Source: Paulownia fortunei (Eukaryota; Streptophyta; Magnoliopsida; Lamiales; Paulowniaceae). Taken from it: DNA of 64,000 nt. Numbering within the stretch: position 1 is the stretch's first letter; every line of letters begins with the position of its first letter. The notes under the pieces are model-generated. The model did no database searches and was not told the DNA's origin. It worked only from the letters and a program-made list of their open reading frames with translations. Below, one piece after another: positions 26,001 to 37,840 of this stretch. The stretch covers positions 24,605,445 through 24,669,444 of the forward strand of contig CM033107.1 in assembly GCA_019321725.1 (NCBI GenBank). The letters are read 5' to 3'. Made by a program: the position numbers and the translations under genes.

Positions 26001-28614
26001 TCCTTCGTGGTGATGCTACTAGATGACACAGTACGAATCCGATTCTGCAGCTCTCTCAAGCTGGGATCACCTCGTTGATCTACTGAAATCACTTCAACTG
26101 AAGACACAGTGGCAGGATCAACAGTCTTTAATGATTCAAGGGATGGAATTCGGCCACTTTCCTGAAGATCAGAGCACACAGCCCAGATATACGGATCCAT
26201 TCCACGAATAGAGTAAAACCCATCGGGAACTTTGTCAAAGTATGACAAACAGCCATTTACCTGAAAAAGACAAATCTATAAATCTCACGAAGTATAAAAA
26301 AATATGGAAATGTTTCAACTCACACAGTAAACAGCAGACTGGAAAACTATAATATGCCGCAAAACTTTATTGAATTCATTATGCAGTACACTATGAGAAA
26401 GCCAAAATAATCATGTGCCATGTGACTATTCCTTAAGATCAATTAATAACTCTGTTTCTTTATCCACTTTTAACCCAGATCGTCATTGCCATAGTTATGC
26501 CTTCCCTTGTTTCACATATAAGGTAATTAACTATCCTGACAAGTGATGAGGACTACATTCATTTCAGTTTTCCATGATGGCTGCAATAAAAAGAAGATGT
26601 GGTCCTCACTAAATCCTGAGTCAATTTTATAACTGAAAGAAACTCAAATCAGAGGAAGTTTGATCCAACTTGTAGAACAAGGTGTTCTGTTTTAGCAATT
26701 AGGTTTAATATCTTTGCCTAAAAAAGTCAAAGGGGCTAGACACAAGAAAGAAGGTTTTAGATCACCAAATTTAGCATTCATACCACTTGCATACCAAATT
26801 GCAGAAAGATTGTACCAACTCACATGAGTAGAGGTTAGCAATTTCTGGTAACTCTGGTCAGACGTGACAGGTCATAGATCATACTTTTAACATCTAAAAC
26901 CAAAAGGCCTTAATTTGTGTTTTCAAAAGCATTCGTCAATCAGAAGTATTGGAGTAGAACCCATAACACTAGTAACCAAAAAAACTGTATATAGTGTATC
27001 ACCGTTCATCTTCACACGCATATTGGTCAACAATTGAATAACAATCTTTAGTGCTGAGATCAACTTAACATTCCCGAAAGGTTGCACTGTACAGGTATTA
27101 TTAATCACACACATATTTACGTGTATCTTTAAATTTCCTTTTTTCAGAAAAGACCCTTGCAAGTAATGCACCTCCATAGGAAAAATAATGTAAAGGTGGC
27201 AAGAAATGTTCGCAAATAATGTCTTTTGCAAATTATACTCATTACTATAGCAGCAAATTTTTTGTACCTATTTCCAAAAGTTTCTCTCTGGCGGACATAA
27301 AGCATTCATTTTGCATCTACGTAATAATTCTTAAATTCATTCCGCATCTGTCAGTCATTCAAGCCAGCTACATGTCTAAATTCTCAAAACCCATAAAGAT
27401 TTTCTCAACCACATGAATTTTATTCATTCCACGTATAAACAAATTTCATAATGCTCATGACAGTGGTGGAAGGGGATCTAAGGGGCCACGTTTGTTTTGG
27501 ACATTAAATCAATATACTCTTGTTGCTCTCAAACAAACTCAAACTTTTGGACAAGGTGATGGTTCAACATCTAAAATTTCTCTTAAAAGTTTTAGTAAAT
27601 GGAAATTTTCTTCAAATGCAGTACGTAACCCTGCAATCCTTGCTCCACTTTCCACTCATATCCCTCAGATTGAAGTGGAGTCAAGTACTCTCCATTATTT
27701 TCAAACTATACATAGCTCTTGATATTTGATTTCAATAATTGTATAAAACAAGGTCCCAATTTATCTTTCACCATCTTAATCAACTTTTAGTACTAATGCA
27801 ACTAGTATTATTTCTTTGTTGGCATGCAATCACTTCGGTCGCCAAAGCAAACAATGCCCCATCCATCCCTGACAACCACATTTATTTTCACGCAAACAGC
27901 ACTGAATTTAACCCCATGGCAAATCAAGCAACAACAGAAAAAATCCTCATTAGAGCCTTCAAGTGTGGTTTATATTACCCAGAATCGATGAGAAATGCCC
28001 TCTGCAGAGCCAGGCGTAGAAGCAAGGGAGGCAGATTCATCCGGCACCGGATCCAAGAAATTAGGGTCATCAGCACATGTAGCTTCGGAGGAGAGACGAA
28101 GAGCCAAAGCCAGCTGCAACTGGTAACTCTCCTCCGTCTGCTGCGCCCAGCTCTTAGAAGAAGATGAGCTTCCGCCGCCTCTACCAGATGCCTCCGCCGT
28201 CTTCACCCTCAATTCGCCGCCTCCATCACTCGAATGACTAAGACCCGCATCAAGGTTCGATAGTGAAGGTACATAATAATCCCCCGAGATAGAGCTCTCA
28301 CCGAAGCTGCTCCCACTCGACTGCCTCTGCAATCCGAATGACCCGGTAAACGCTGTTGTTCCGATCCGGCTCTGCTGCGGCTGCGCCTGAATCATTCGCT
28401 GATCAATCACGTCCCAATCGAAGGCCGCCGCTCTTTCCGACTTCAACTTATTCTTCTCTCCGGATTGAGATTCGTAGTAATAAGGCTGTTGAGCCACTGC
28501 TCCGCCGGTTGCAGCGGAGTATTTCGGCTGCGGAGGAGGTGGCTGGTGATACAATGGCTCGTCGGGAATTTGGCTTAATAAAGTATAATTCGATCGTCTA
28601 CCAGGCATTTCCAT
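17042..28614 (-). CDS. CTR1: CTR1, Raf-like MAPKKK and negative regulator of ethylene signalling
   Basis: Ser/Thr kinase that associates with ethylene receptors at the ER and phosphorylates EIN2, keeping the pathway off without ethylene. Fifteen exons: 28614-27979, 26260-25959, 25881-25737, 24400-24297, 23655-23447, 20639-20196, 20061-20021, 19796-19728, 19647-19547, 19447-19363, 19217-19119, 18564-18496, 18396-18265, 17673-17579, 17153-17042. All junctions are GT-AG and phases close to 880 residues. It starts [13 protein letters not shown] as in Arabidopsis CTR1 (821 residues). The EDR1/CTR1 regulatory domain begins at [20 protein letters not shown], and exon 3 encodes [13 protein letters not shown]. 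The kinase domain starts near residue 602 ([15 protein letters not shown]) with ATP-binding Lys632 (VAVKIL), catalytic Asp730 (HRDLKSPN), DFG 748-750 and APE 773-775; all key residues are intact. The gene spans 11.6 kb because of long introns, one with a transposon. Confidence is very high. Confidence 0.97.
17316..17347. repeat. Uninterrupted 32 bp alternating purine-pyrimidine tract
   Basis: Within the last CTR1 intron a TG run passes into CG repeats and back through CACATGCGCGTGC, giving 32 consecutive alternating purine-pyrimidine bases. Such GT/GC tracts are the classic sequence requirement for left-handed Z-DNA under negative supercoiling. A short GAGAGAG run follows immediately. In vivo structure is inference. 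Confidence 0.7.
20640..23446 (-). other. CTR1 intron 5, 2.8 kb, enlarged by insertion
   Basis: This intron separates the exon ending FDDSLA from the exon starting AGTVIDGD. Its middle contains the transposon at 22071-23030. The part next to it at 21240-22070 is also richer in GC than the flanking intron and may belong to an older insertion, but I could not define ends. Confidence 0.55.
22071..23030. mobile_element. Non-autonomous DNA transposon in CTR1 intron 5, probably carrying a captured gene fragment
   Basis: The left end AGGGTGCTCAAAATTTGGT and the right end read on the other strand (AGGGGTTCTCATTTGGT) form an imperfect terminal inverted repeat. Both ends continue into AACCGAA/TTCGGTT-rich subterminal repeats (22090-22150 and 22880-23015). 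I find no convincing target duplication, so the superfamily is left open. The core (about 22330-22830) is richer in GC and has an open minus-strand frame (22719-22324) with a splice-donor-like GTAAGC at 22406-22401. That looks like a piece of a host gene, as in Pack-type elements. I do not recognise the source protein. Confidence 0.6.
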
Positions 28615-31600
28615 TGAAGTTCTTCTGCCAAATAGATGAAATCGCAATTCATAGAATCCGAAGCACCGCCATCGCTTGAGGTTTTGGGAGTTTTTTACTG
28701 TTTTTTTTTTTTTCCCCGTATATTTTGTCTATGCAAAAGTTTCTCTCTTCTTTTCCTACTCGCGATTGTCGGAAAGTGGGATGTTTCTGTTAAATGGCGT
28801 AATCTTAATATTCTTTTAGCTTTGACAGCGAAATTTTGGGGCGATTGTAAATAATGAAAATGCCCTCTATTTGTGTTTGTAACCAATTTATTTTCAGTTT
28901 AAGCAAAAAAAAAACAATTATTTTGGGATAATGATGATATTAACACTACACAAAACACTAAGAACTTGTTTGGAAACATATTTACAAAAGAAATCTACGT
29001 GTAAAATTGTTAGGCGTTTAGTAATTAATATTAAATAAACTTTTGTAAGTTTATTTTAGAGAATTGAAAATTAATAGCTTTTTAAAATATTTTCACACTT
29101 TATGTAACGAAAAAAGAATAAAGTTCTAGTTGTAAAGCAGTTTTTAAAATAGATTTTCACAAAATGTTTAATATATATATATATATGGTACATTTTACTG
29201 AACTGTCACATAGTAGATTTCAAAGTTGAATCCTTGTTTACCAAAACCATTATCATATAGTACACATAGAACCTAAAGAAAAATATAATAAAATAAATTG
29301 CATGTTGTGTGTTTTTTTTTTTTTTTTAATAATTCAGATATCCCCAAAACATCTGCTCCTACCGTCTTGAAAAGGGTAAATCGTGAGTTATGCCTCAATT
29401 GGCTCTCGAGTTCCCAACAAAAACTGTATACTTTTGCAAAAAGCTCAATCCCTGCTCCTAGCACATTGAATGGGATAAATCGCGAGTTATGCCTCAATTG
29501 ACTCCCGAGTTCCCAACAAAAACTATATACTTCTAGAAGAACCCCAATCCACAGTGATTATATCATACTAAACTCCGACCACAGGGTTCTACTGGTAATG
29601 CAGTAATTGCTTCATACCGAAATTTAGCCGCAAGTTTCCACTAGAATTCCAACCCCCACCCTACCGATAAAAGCGAATTCAAGTTGATAGTTCTATCAAT
29701 TAAACATGTTATGTTTTTTAAATGAATAGATTATTGTTCTCAAAATTACACCTATCATTTATCTTAAGGTAGTACTATTTGTCAATCTCTTGTTTCAAAT
29801 ATTATATTTGTATGCAGTTGATATTGATCTGCTAGTAAAAATAAAATTTATGATATATTTAGATTATTTTAAAATAACTTACTAATATTTGAATTTTCTA
29901 AATTGAATCCAAATTATGAAAGTTGGTCTTGGTGGTGAGTTTAACACCTTGAAGCTTCAAATTCAACCATAATGTAAATCATCAAAGTTGTGATTTAGCC
30001 CAATGGAGATTAATTAATGCACGAGTTCGATAATTTTATGATATCTTGCACTAAAATACATATACGTAAATGATACAAGTATTAAAATATTTAAATCCAA
30101 ACTAACAACGAAAGCGTTTCTTAATTTACTATGAAATGAAATAAAAATTTATATTTTGTAATTGTACCCAAGCTCGAGCTTTACTTAAACTCAATTGTTT
30201 AAGTTAGTGAATCTTAAAGGTTGACAGCTCAGCTGATGAGCTGAACCTATATGGACTCCAACAACTCAGGCTTGAGAGTCGGTTTGACAAGTCTATGCAT
30301 TTTGTCATTACAGTTTTTTTTTTTTTTATTATTTAATTATGATTTTTTAAGATTCAAATGTAATGGGTTAAATTTATTTTATTACTTTAAAATTTAATAT
30401 ACAAAAACTTATTTAAAAATATATATCTTAAAGAATATAACATGAGTATATATAAATTAAAAAATAAAAAAAATTAAACAAGATAATTTTGAAAATAAAA
30501 TTCCAACTCATTTATAATAATAAAATAGATTCGAGTTTGACCCAACAAATGGTAATTTGAGGAATAATGGACAAAAGGGCGTGTTTGGGGGCGGGATAGA
30601 AAACAGAAATGAATATGTCAGTACGTAGAAACAAGATGGCTCTGGTATTGCGGTGTGACAAATTAAGTGGTTTCCGTTTTGTAATAGCTCAAAAATGAAT
30701 TCCTTTCCAACGCGGTATTAGGTAACGGGTGGCATCGGCGCACTTTTCAATTTAAGTTTTCTGGAAGCCACTATTTAATGCTCGGTAATAATCTAAGGGA
30801 GTTGAATGTTGAAGTCTTGAAAATATATCTGAAAAGGACTTCAATTTTTTTATTTTTTTAAATTATGCAGTTAAGACGTTTGTTATTACAAATTTATAAG
30901 AGAAATTTTGACTATTTACGTGTATCACTCAATTTTTTAAAATTGCTAACTGAAAATTAATTATTGTATGTATTATAAAAAATTATTAGGAATACTAAGT
31001 ATTATTTTAATAAAAACTATCCGAAATTCAAATCAGTTTCAAAATAAATTAATAAAAACTAACAAATTTGAGAATAGTTATGTATATAATTATTTGCGTA
31101 CCCCTAAGTAACAAATATTATAAATATTTATAATATTGATATAAGAATTTTCGTGGATTTATGTCTTATGGTCTTTTTTAGTGGACTTAGTTTAAACGTT
31201 ACACCTCAATCTTGTGTATTGATGTGAATTTCATAAATTTTATCTATCGAATCATGTTTTTGTTTCAATCTATAATCCGAATGAATTTTTTGGACTTAAC
31301 TCATTATACCTGTTTTTTAATAATTATCACATCTCTTTTTATTCTTTATTTATATTTTTAAAATCAAATCAAATATATATCATATTTTTCAAATTATTTT
31401 TCTTTAAATATACACATCTTTCAATATTTTCTTCTAAAATATTTAAAATAAAACCAAATTTCATTTTTTTGAGTTCTTAAAAAAGGCGGCTAATGTATTC
31501 AAGGCTAAAGACTTTCTTTGAAACTCGTGTGGTGGTATTTCTTTTTGACTTTATATATTCATATGACTGTATCTATTGGTTATAGACTTTCATTTGAATC

Positions 31601-34390
31601 ATTTATTTTATTCAAGACCTATCCAACTAGTATTTTTATTTATTTATTTTATATATTTTTTGTCTACAGACAAGATAACAATCAATTATTCCCAATAACA
31701 TCTAAATCGACTATGAATCCAAACAAATCTTATACTGAAATCTAAATTTTGATGATATTCGTTCATCCGCATCCTAGTTATAAATTTACACTCTCTATTC
31801 ATTATCAATATGGTTGTAATTCAAAATAAGAAAATACTTAATATATTTCCCCGTATATTGAGTGTTCGCAATACCTTTTTGAAAGTAATTTTTAGCTTAT
31901 GGTTGATAAAAAAATTATTTTTAATATTGTCAAATATTAAGTTCTGATTCTGTTTCTATTTAATTTAATTAAAACTTAAAAGTAGGGATGAGGCGATTTT
32001 GTTTCTCTAAAAGTGTTTTTGGAATTTTTATAAATTTATAAAAGTTTATTTGACATTTTTATCCTGAAAATTTTTACATAATCCAAAACGTGGCTTTCGT
32101 ATTTTTGTCATTTTATTGAAAAGTTTATATGAAACTATTTTTTTACCAAATACTCTTAGTTTTCCACTTATTTTTCCAGACACTAACCATTTTTATTTAT
32201 TTTTTATTTTTCAACAATCTCTAAATTTATTTACTTTTTGAAAAGCGGAAGTTTTTGCAAACTGTATAAGCTGCAACACTACCCCAATAAACTTTTTTCC
32301 TTTAGAACATAGGCTTCAAAATATGCAAAAGTGAAAAAAAAAAATCATATCAGACGAAGCAATCTAACACAAAAACACAAAAACAATTGCAATAAAATTA
32401 GTAGAATCATTATCCACTCCATACCTAATTATTCAATCCCTCATTTAGTAATTAGCATCTATAAATCACCCTAAACCACGTAGACATCGCTTTACTAGTA
32501 AAATTGCAACATTTAGGATATAATTATAAAAATACAATTGGCTGGGTGTTTTATTATTGAAAAAGTTTTGAATGGCTATTTTAAGGCCAATCTTCGCTGT
32601 TCTAGTGTACTTGGATTTATATATGTATATATATTTTTTCCAACTACTTACATTGCCAAAAATGTCAAGTGGCTATGTCTTATTTATATATATTTTATAG
32701 TAGCATGGACAGCTGCACATTATCACAAGCGGGAATAAAATTGAGATATATATCTGAAAAATATCTAGAAAATTAGGCATGGAAACAACATTATTGACGT
32801 TCCATTCAAATGTTTTATATTTGGCGCAGCAAATTTATATCTCCACTTGAGAGTTGGGAAGTAGTCAATTTGAAAGCAGACAAGAAAGGAGGGTTGAGCC
32901 AAAAAGAATAAGGCTAGGAGCAGGGTGCTAGTTGGAAAGTCATTAACCTAACTATATATATATTTTTAATAACTCAATTTCCATGCTTACTTTGATTAAT
33001 TTTGAGGTGTATGACTTTTCAATGATCTAACTATTAGGTAAATACTAGAGTGGCAATAATTTATATATATTTGGAGTGGACATTCACCGATAACTTCTAC
33101 CATGGCACAGTCGCTCACTCATATGACATCCAAATGCGCAGTTCAAAAGTTCACCCACTAGCGAGCACACCCGCAGGGGGCCAAAGTGTTTAATAGGAGA
33201 ATCGAACTTCAAATTTTTCAAAAAATTCCCAAACACTTTACCAATGCATCATTTCAAGCATGGACCCTAACTACATTTTTTAGTTTTTATTAGACGTCTT
33301 ATGTCATAATTCTGAGCACTTTACTTCTTAATATTTTCGCCCACATTGTCTTTAATATTGAAATTCAACTTGCTGCTGAATATCTCTCTTTTTTTTTTCC
33401 CCTTTAAAAGAATATGATGCAGCAAGTAGGGTTTCTTTTGTTTTCCTTTCTCTTGGAGATAGCAACTGCAGAAGAGTCGAAATATATAATTGCATTAAGA
33501 TAAATATATATCTTCCAATCTTCATACTATAACAATAAATAAAAACATAACATAATACCGTTGACCTAACAAAAACTTATATAAAAAACATATATAATAA
33601 AAAATATCTCCCAAAAATAAAATCAAACTCTTTTTATTTTTGACATATTATCTAATATATTTTAATTTTTAATTTTTTCAAAAATACTCCAAAATAACAC
33701 CAAACATAAATTATAGATCTAGGAATTAATGAAAAAATGGGGTAGCCCAAATGACCGAGGGTCACTGGGCTTATTAAGAACTGGAATACTTAGGGCCGAG
33801 TACGGGCAAACCTAAAGCAATACAGATGTCATCATTTGGGCATCGTTCCTATGTTGGAGGTGTGGATTTTGAAATTTCTCATGTAGAAAATAGGAGATTA
33901 AAATCTAGACTTTAACCTTCAAATCTTACTCACGATTCTTAGTAACTAGCCAATGAGCTCTCTTTTTCTATTTTAAAATTACTAAATTAATAAAATTCGT
34001 ACCATATTTGAGATCAATAATTATTATATTAATACTGATGAAATGACGACGGAGTAATAACTTGATTATCCTTAATCTTTTTCATTTTTCCTCATGACTT
34101 GAATCTCTACAATCCAAAAATTATCAAATTGAACTTACAATTTTCAAATAAACTCAAGCTTATTAACAGTCTTAGGGGCATGGTACCCTAATTTCATAAT
34201 TCATGCAATTGTTTAAAAAGTAAAAAAAATAAAAAAAAAATAGTAAAAGAATGTCAATTGGGCCGTGCACGAGTCCTAAGCCTGTTGTGAAAGTCTCACA
34301 CAAATCCTCAATCTTGCTACTCGGGCTAGGACAGGCCCAATGGCCAAGCTGTAACACACCACCCCTCCGAATCCACAGAAAATCGCAGAA
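28615..34390. other. Intergenic region between CTR1 and the HD2 gene
   Basis: The first few hundred bases are the CTR1 leader and promoter. The rest is very AT-rich with many homopolymer A/T runs and an AT dinucleotide run near 29170-29185. A 99 bp duplicated unit lies at 29353-29550. No frame here resembles a known protein, and I see no RNA gene. Several stretches look like the edges of small AT-rich MITEs but no matched ends could be defined. Confidence 0.5.
29353..29550. repeat. Two-copy tandem repeat with 99 bp unit
   Basis: Two adjacent diverged copies, 29353-29451 and 29452-29550. Both contain CTGCTCCTA, a GAGTTATGCCTCAATTG core, CGAGTTCCCAACAAAAACT and TATACTT at the same spacing. Because the period is a multiple of three, both strands show a repeated short peptide (plus strand NRELCLN), but no start, length or family supports a gene. 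It is probably a fragment of a decayed dispersed repeat. Confidence 0.75.
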
Positions 34391-34399
34391 ATGGAACAA

Positions 34400-34605
34400 A
34401 CACTTCTATTGATGTACGCGATAAAGAAAACCCGCTCTTTCCATTCATATATTCAATTTTCAACCCTAGACAATTGCATTTTTTTAACTAGTCGCGCGCT
34501 CGATCGCTCTGCCTCACTCGCACAGCCACACTTCCCCTTTTCCAAAACCCTAATAGTCTCTTTCTCTCTCGAAACCTCAGCTTTCGCACTCTCTCGTTTA
34601 TAGAC
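34400..34605 (+). promoter_or_regulatory. Leader of the HD2 gene with telo-box and CT-rich tract
   Basis: Directly upstream of the HD2 start codon lie a telo-box (AAACCCTAA, 34545-34553) and CT-rich stretches (34557-34595). Telo-box plus pyrimidine-rich leader is common in plant genes for nucleolar and ribosome-related proteins, which matches the nucleolar location of HD2 proteins. The exact transcription start is not determined. Confidence 0.5.
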
Positions 34606-37600
34606 ATGGAGTTTTGGGGTAAGGCTCTATCTCTGTCTCTCTTCCTTTCTTTTTGCTTATAGTTGTCGTTGGAATCGCTTTCTTGTTTTATGGGTATTTT
34701 CAGGAATTTTTGTTGGCTTTTCAGGATTCTTTATTTTTTTCTTTGTTTCAGTTTTTTATCATTTATTGTACTTCCTGTGGTTTTTTGGGGTTTTTGTTTT
34801 ATTTTGTCTGATTTCCGTACGTGAATGCTCTTCTCTGGATACATGAAAAAATATGAAAAATAAAATACATGTTACATTTTCATTTTGTTGGTTGTAGGTG
34901 CCAAAGAGTGTTTCACATTTAAATACAATATAGTTACGATTAGAAACTGCTTCATTAATAGTATGATATTTGGTTTACTTAGACGGTGAAGTAAAGAATA
35001 CTTCGTGTCTCAGTGAGAGGATTTCCTGGTTGATAGCTTTGTTTTCGTTTGCATGGTACTTGAACGGCCGGCCTTTTACTTGCTTAAGAAAGTTTTGTTT
35101 GCTATTATAACATGCTGAATTAATGAATGAGTTTCATTGATGCATCTGTAATGAGAAGTGCAGGCGAGTGATAGCCTTTCAGCATTGACAATTTCATTTC
35201 TGCATCATCGTTGATCGGCAAGCTCATTGTTCTGTTTCTGTTTGAATTATGTTGTTCGTGTTGCTGCTCTTGATGATAGTGAATAATAGACGAACTCTTT
35301 TAAATTCCTGTTTGTGTTTGTATCGAGTATATTGAACCTTTGTGTCACTTGTGTGTTAATTTACATTTCAAAACTAGTTGTCCTCTGCCAACTAATAGTT
35401 ATATAGTGGACATATATATCATGGTGAAAACATTATTCTCAATTTGCCTTTTCCAGGAGTTGAGGTGAAAAGCGGAGAGCCTCTTAAGGTTTTGCCTGGT
35501 GATGGCATGGTTTTGCATCTTTCTCAGGTATACTAAAAGTCTGTTTTCTCAATGCCATGCCCAGTTTCATATTATTTTTGGGTAATATAAAATGAATTTT
35601 TTTTCCCTGCAGGCTTGTCTTGGTGAAGTTAAAAAGGAGAAAGGAAATGAATCTGTCTGCTTGTTCGTGAATGTTGATGGAAAGAAACTTGTCCTTGGAA
35701 CACTCTTCACTGATAAGTTGCCTCAACAACAATTTGACTTAGTGTTTGACCAGGATTTTGAGCTTTCTCACAACTGGAAAAGTGGAAGTGTCTACTTCTA
35801 TGGATACAAAGCCAATAACCCATTTGAAGAAGAATATCCTCTTTATATGTTTACGTAATTTTAAGTATCTTCTTGTATATTTTGGTCTTGAACAATCTCA
35901 ATCATAAATTTGTATATGAATTTTGTTCCTTGACTCTCTGTTTGCTTTTACTGCCACTGATTTGCCCGAGGGAGAATCTGGTGATTATTTTTCTCTTCTT
36001 GACCATCATTCTTCTGCCTATTTTTACTCCTGCTGTTTATCTATATGTTCTTTTTTTTCTCTTTTTGTCTAGTAACTTGTATGCATATATATTTTGTGCA
36101 GATGAATCTGAATCGGAGGAGGATATTCCACTTACCCTTGCAAATAATGGTACTAAGTATTATATTCGCCTCTGTGATTTGATGTTTCCACTAAATTGTC
36201 ATAAAATTTTGATATGACATGCAAATTTGCAGGGAAACCTGAGTCAAAGGCCAAGCAAGAGAAACCTGCTGAAGCTGAGAGGGTTAATGCTACCAAAGAG
36301 AAAAAGTCCGATGCTGGTAAGCAAAAAGTGAAGATTGCGGAGACAAATAAAGACGTGAATCCCCAAGATGATGATGAAAGTAGTGATGAAGACTTGATGT
36401 CTGAGGATGATGATGAAGATGACTCTGAGGTACAATCAATCAATGTTAAGGTGTAATAATGCTTTGTGTAAGTGTATTTTTGTCTTAATTGTGAACTTCT
36501 GTGAGTTTGATTACGAGTAAGATTACTGAACATTCTTCCGATTATTTGGTGCATGGTGGCTCTCTCATTTGAAGCATCCTAGCGTGTTTGTATATCCTTC
36601 AGTTGAGGAATCGTCAAAAGTGCTTTTCACTGTGAGAATTTAAGCTTGTGCAGCATCAAGAATTTAGAGCAATGATCTTGATGCCACATTACCCTTTTTG
36701 CTTGAGCTTTTAGGTTGAATTTTTTAGTGGTCGAAATAATAGTCGATGAATATAGAAATGGAGAGAGCTCTGCCTGGTTTGAAATTTTTAGCTTGTCTTT
36801 TTCTTCGACGCTCTGCCTATTTGTGGGTCAGGTTATATGTTTATTTTCATACTCAGCTGAATAATCTCAATAAGTATTAGTGTTGGGTCAAATATCAGCG
36901 TTTTATGACTTATAGGTTGCAGCACAGTTCGGTTTGGATTTAGCATTTTCTTGAATTGATTTTGTGAGTACCTTGGGATACAGTGATGACATTTTAGAAG
37001 CAAAATTAAGTGCTTAACGATGCTTATGTGCAGATATTGCTGTTACCTGAAATATTGCTAATTGTTATCAAATTACAGGATGATGATGAGGATGACTCTG
37101 ATGACGAATCCAATGAGAGTGACGAAGAGACTCCAAAGAAGGTAATGTGCAATACGTCCCAACCTCTGATCTGTGCTGTGGACCAAAGGTGATATTGTGT
37201 GATGTAATTTGGCTTTTAACAATATTTCTTTCTCCAAAGGTTGAGACAAGCAAGAAGCGACCGGTAGAATCTGCCAGCAAAACACCTGTTCCCGGCAAAA
37301 AGGCAAAAGTGACTCCACAGAAAACTGGTGATTTTCTTGTTCTGCACTCAATACTTTCCAGGACCCTACCTCATTGCTTTCTATTTTATGTAAGGCCTAT
37401 TTATTTGGGCATCATATTATTTTGATTCGATCAATCCCAATAATGCACATTTTGGACAAAATGTATTTACAAATTATTGATACCTGCAGTAGAATTTTAT
37501 TGGGTGTAAATTTCTTGCAATTCTTTTATCTATTATAAGATTTAACACTCTGATTTTCTTCCATGTCCATGCAGATGGCAAGAAAGGTGGTGGTCATGTA

Positions 37601-37840
37601 GATACACCTTACCCTGCAAAGCAGGCTGGGAAGACTCCTGCCAACAAGCCAAACCAGCAGACACCAAAATCAGGAGGATCACATTCCTGCAAGAGCTGCA
37701 ATAGGTACATCTTGCGATTATGAAACTAAGTTATAATGCAAATGACAAAATTTAACAAAGCAAGTTTTGGCTGCAGAACATTTGGTTCTGAAATAGCTCT
37801 GGAATCCCACTCAAAAGCTAAGCATGGTGGTGGAAAGTAA
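34606..37840 (+). CDS. HDT1: HD2-type (plant-specific) histone deacetylase with C2H2 zinc finger
   Basis: Nucleolar chromatin repressor of the FKBP-fold HD2 family found in plants. Exons: 34606-34618, 35457-35527, 35613 to about 35854, 36102-36149, 36233-36429, 37079-37141, 37240-37327, 37575-37704, 37777-37840. It starts MEFWGVEVKSGEP, the defining N-terminus; exon 3 completes the conserved core (ESVCLFVNVDGKKLVLGTL, FELSHNWKSGSVYFYGYK). Next come two acidic Asp/Glu/Ser tracts, a basic Lys-rich segment with the nuclear signal KKRPVES/PGKKAK, and a single C2H2 finger (CKSCNRTFGSEIALESH). The stop is TAA 37838-37840. Phases fit at every junction except exon 3 to exon 4: both GT donors at the end of exon 3 leave two bases, while the acidic exon at 36102 needs one. 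The exon 3 end is therefore provisional. Family identity is firm; paralogue number is not. Confidence 0.9.

Noticed and set aside
27460..27760. CAGTGGTGGAAGGGG in CTR1 intron 1, a possible transposon left end
   Set aside because: It resembles the common plant end CAGTGGCGGA, but no matching opposite end or target duplication was found, so an element cannot be delimited.
36981..37050. Possible C/D box snoRNA (GTGATGA ... CTGA) in an HD2 intron
   Set aside because: The terminal stem is poor, internal C' and D' boxes are missing, and no guide complementarity could be identified.
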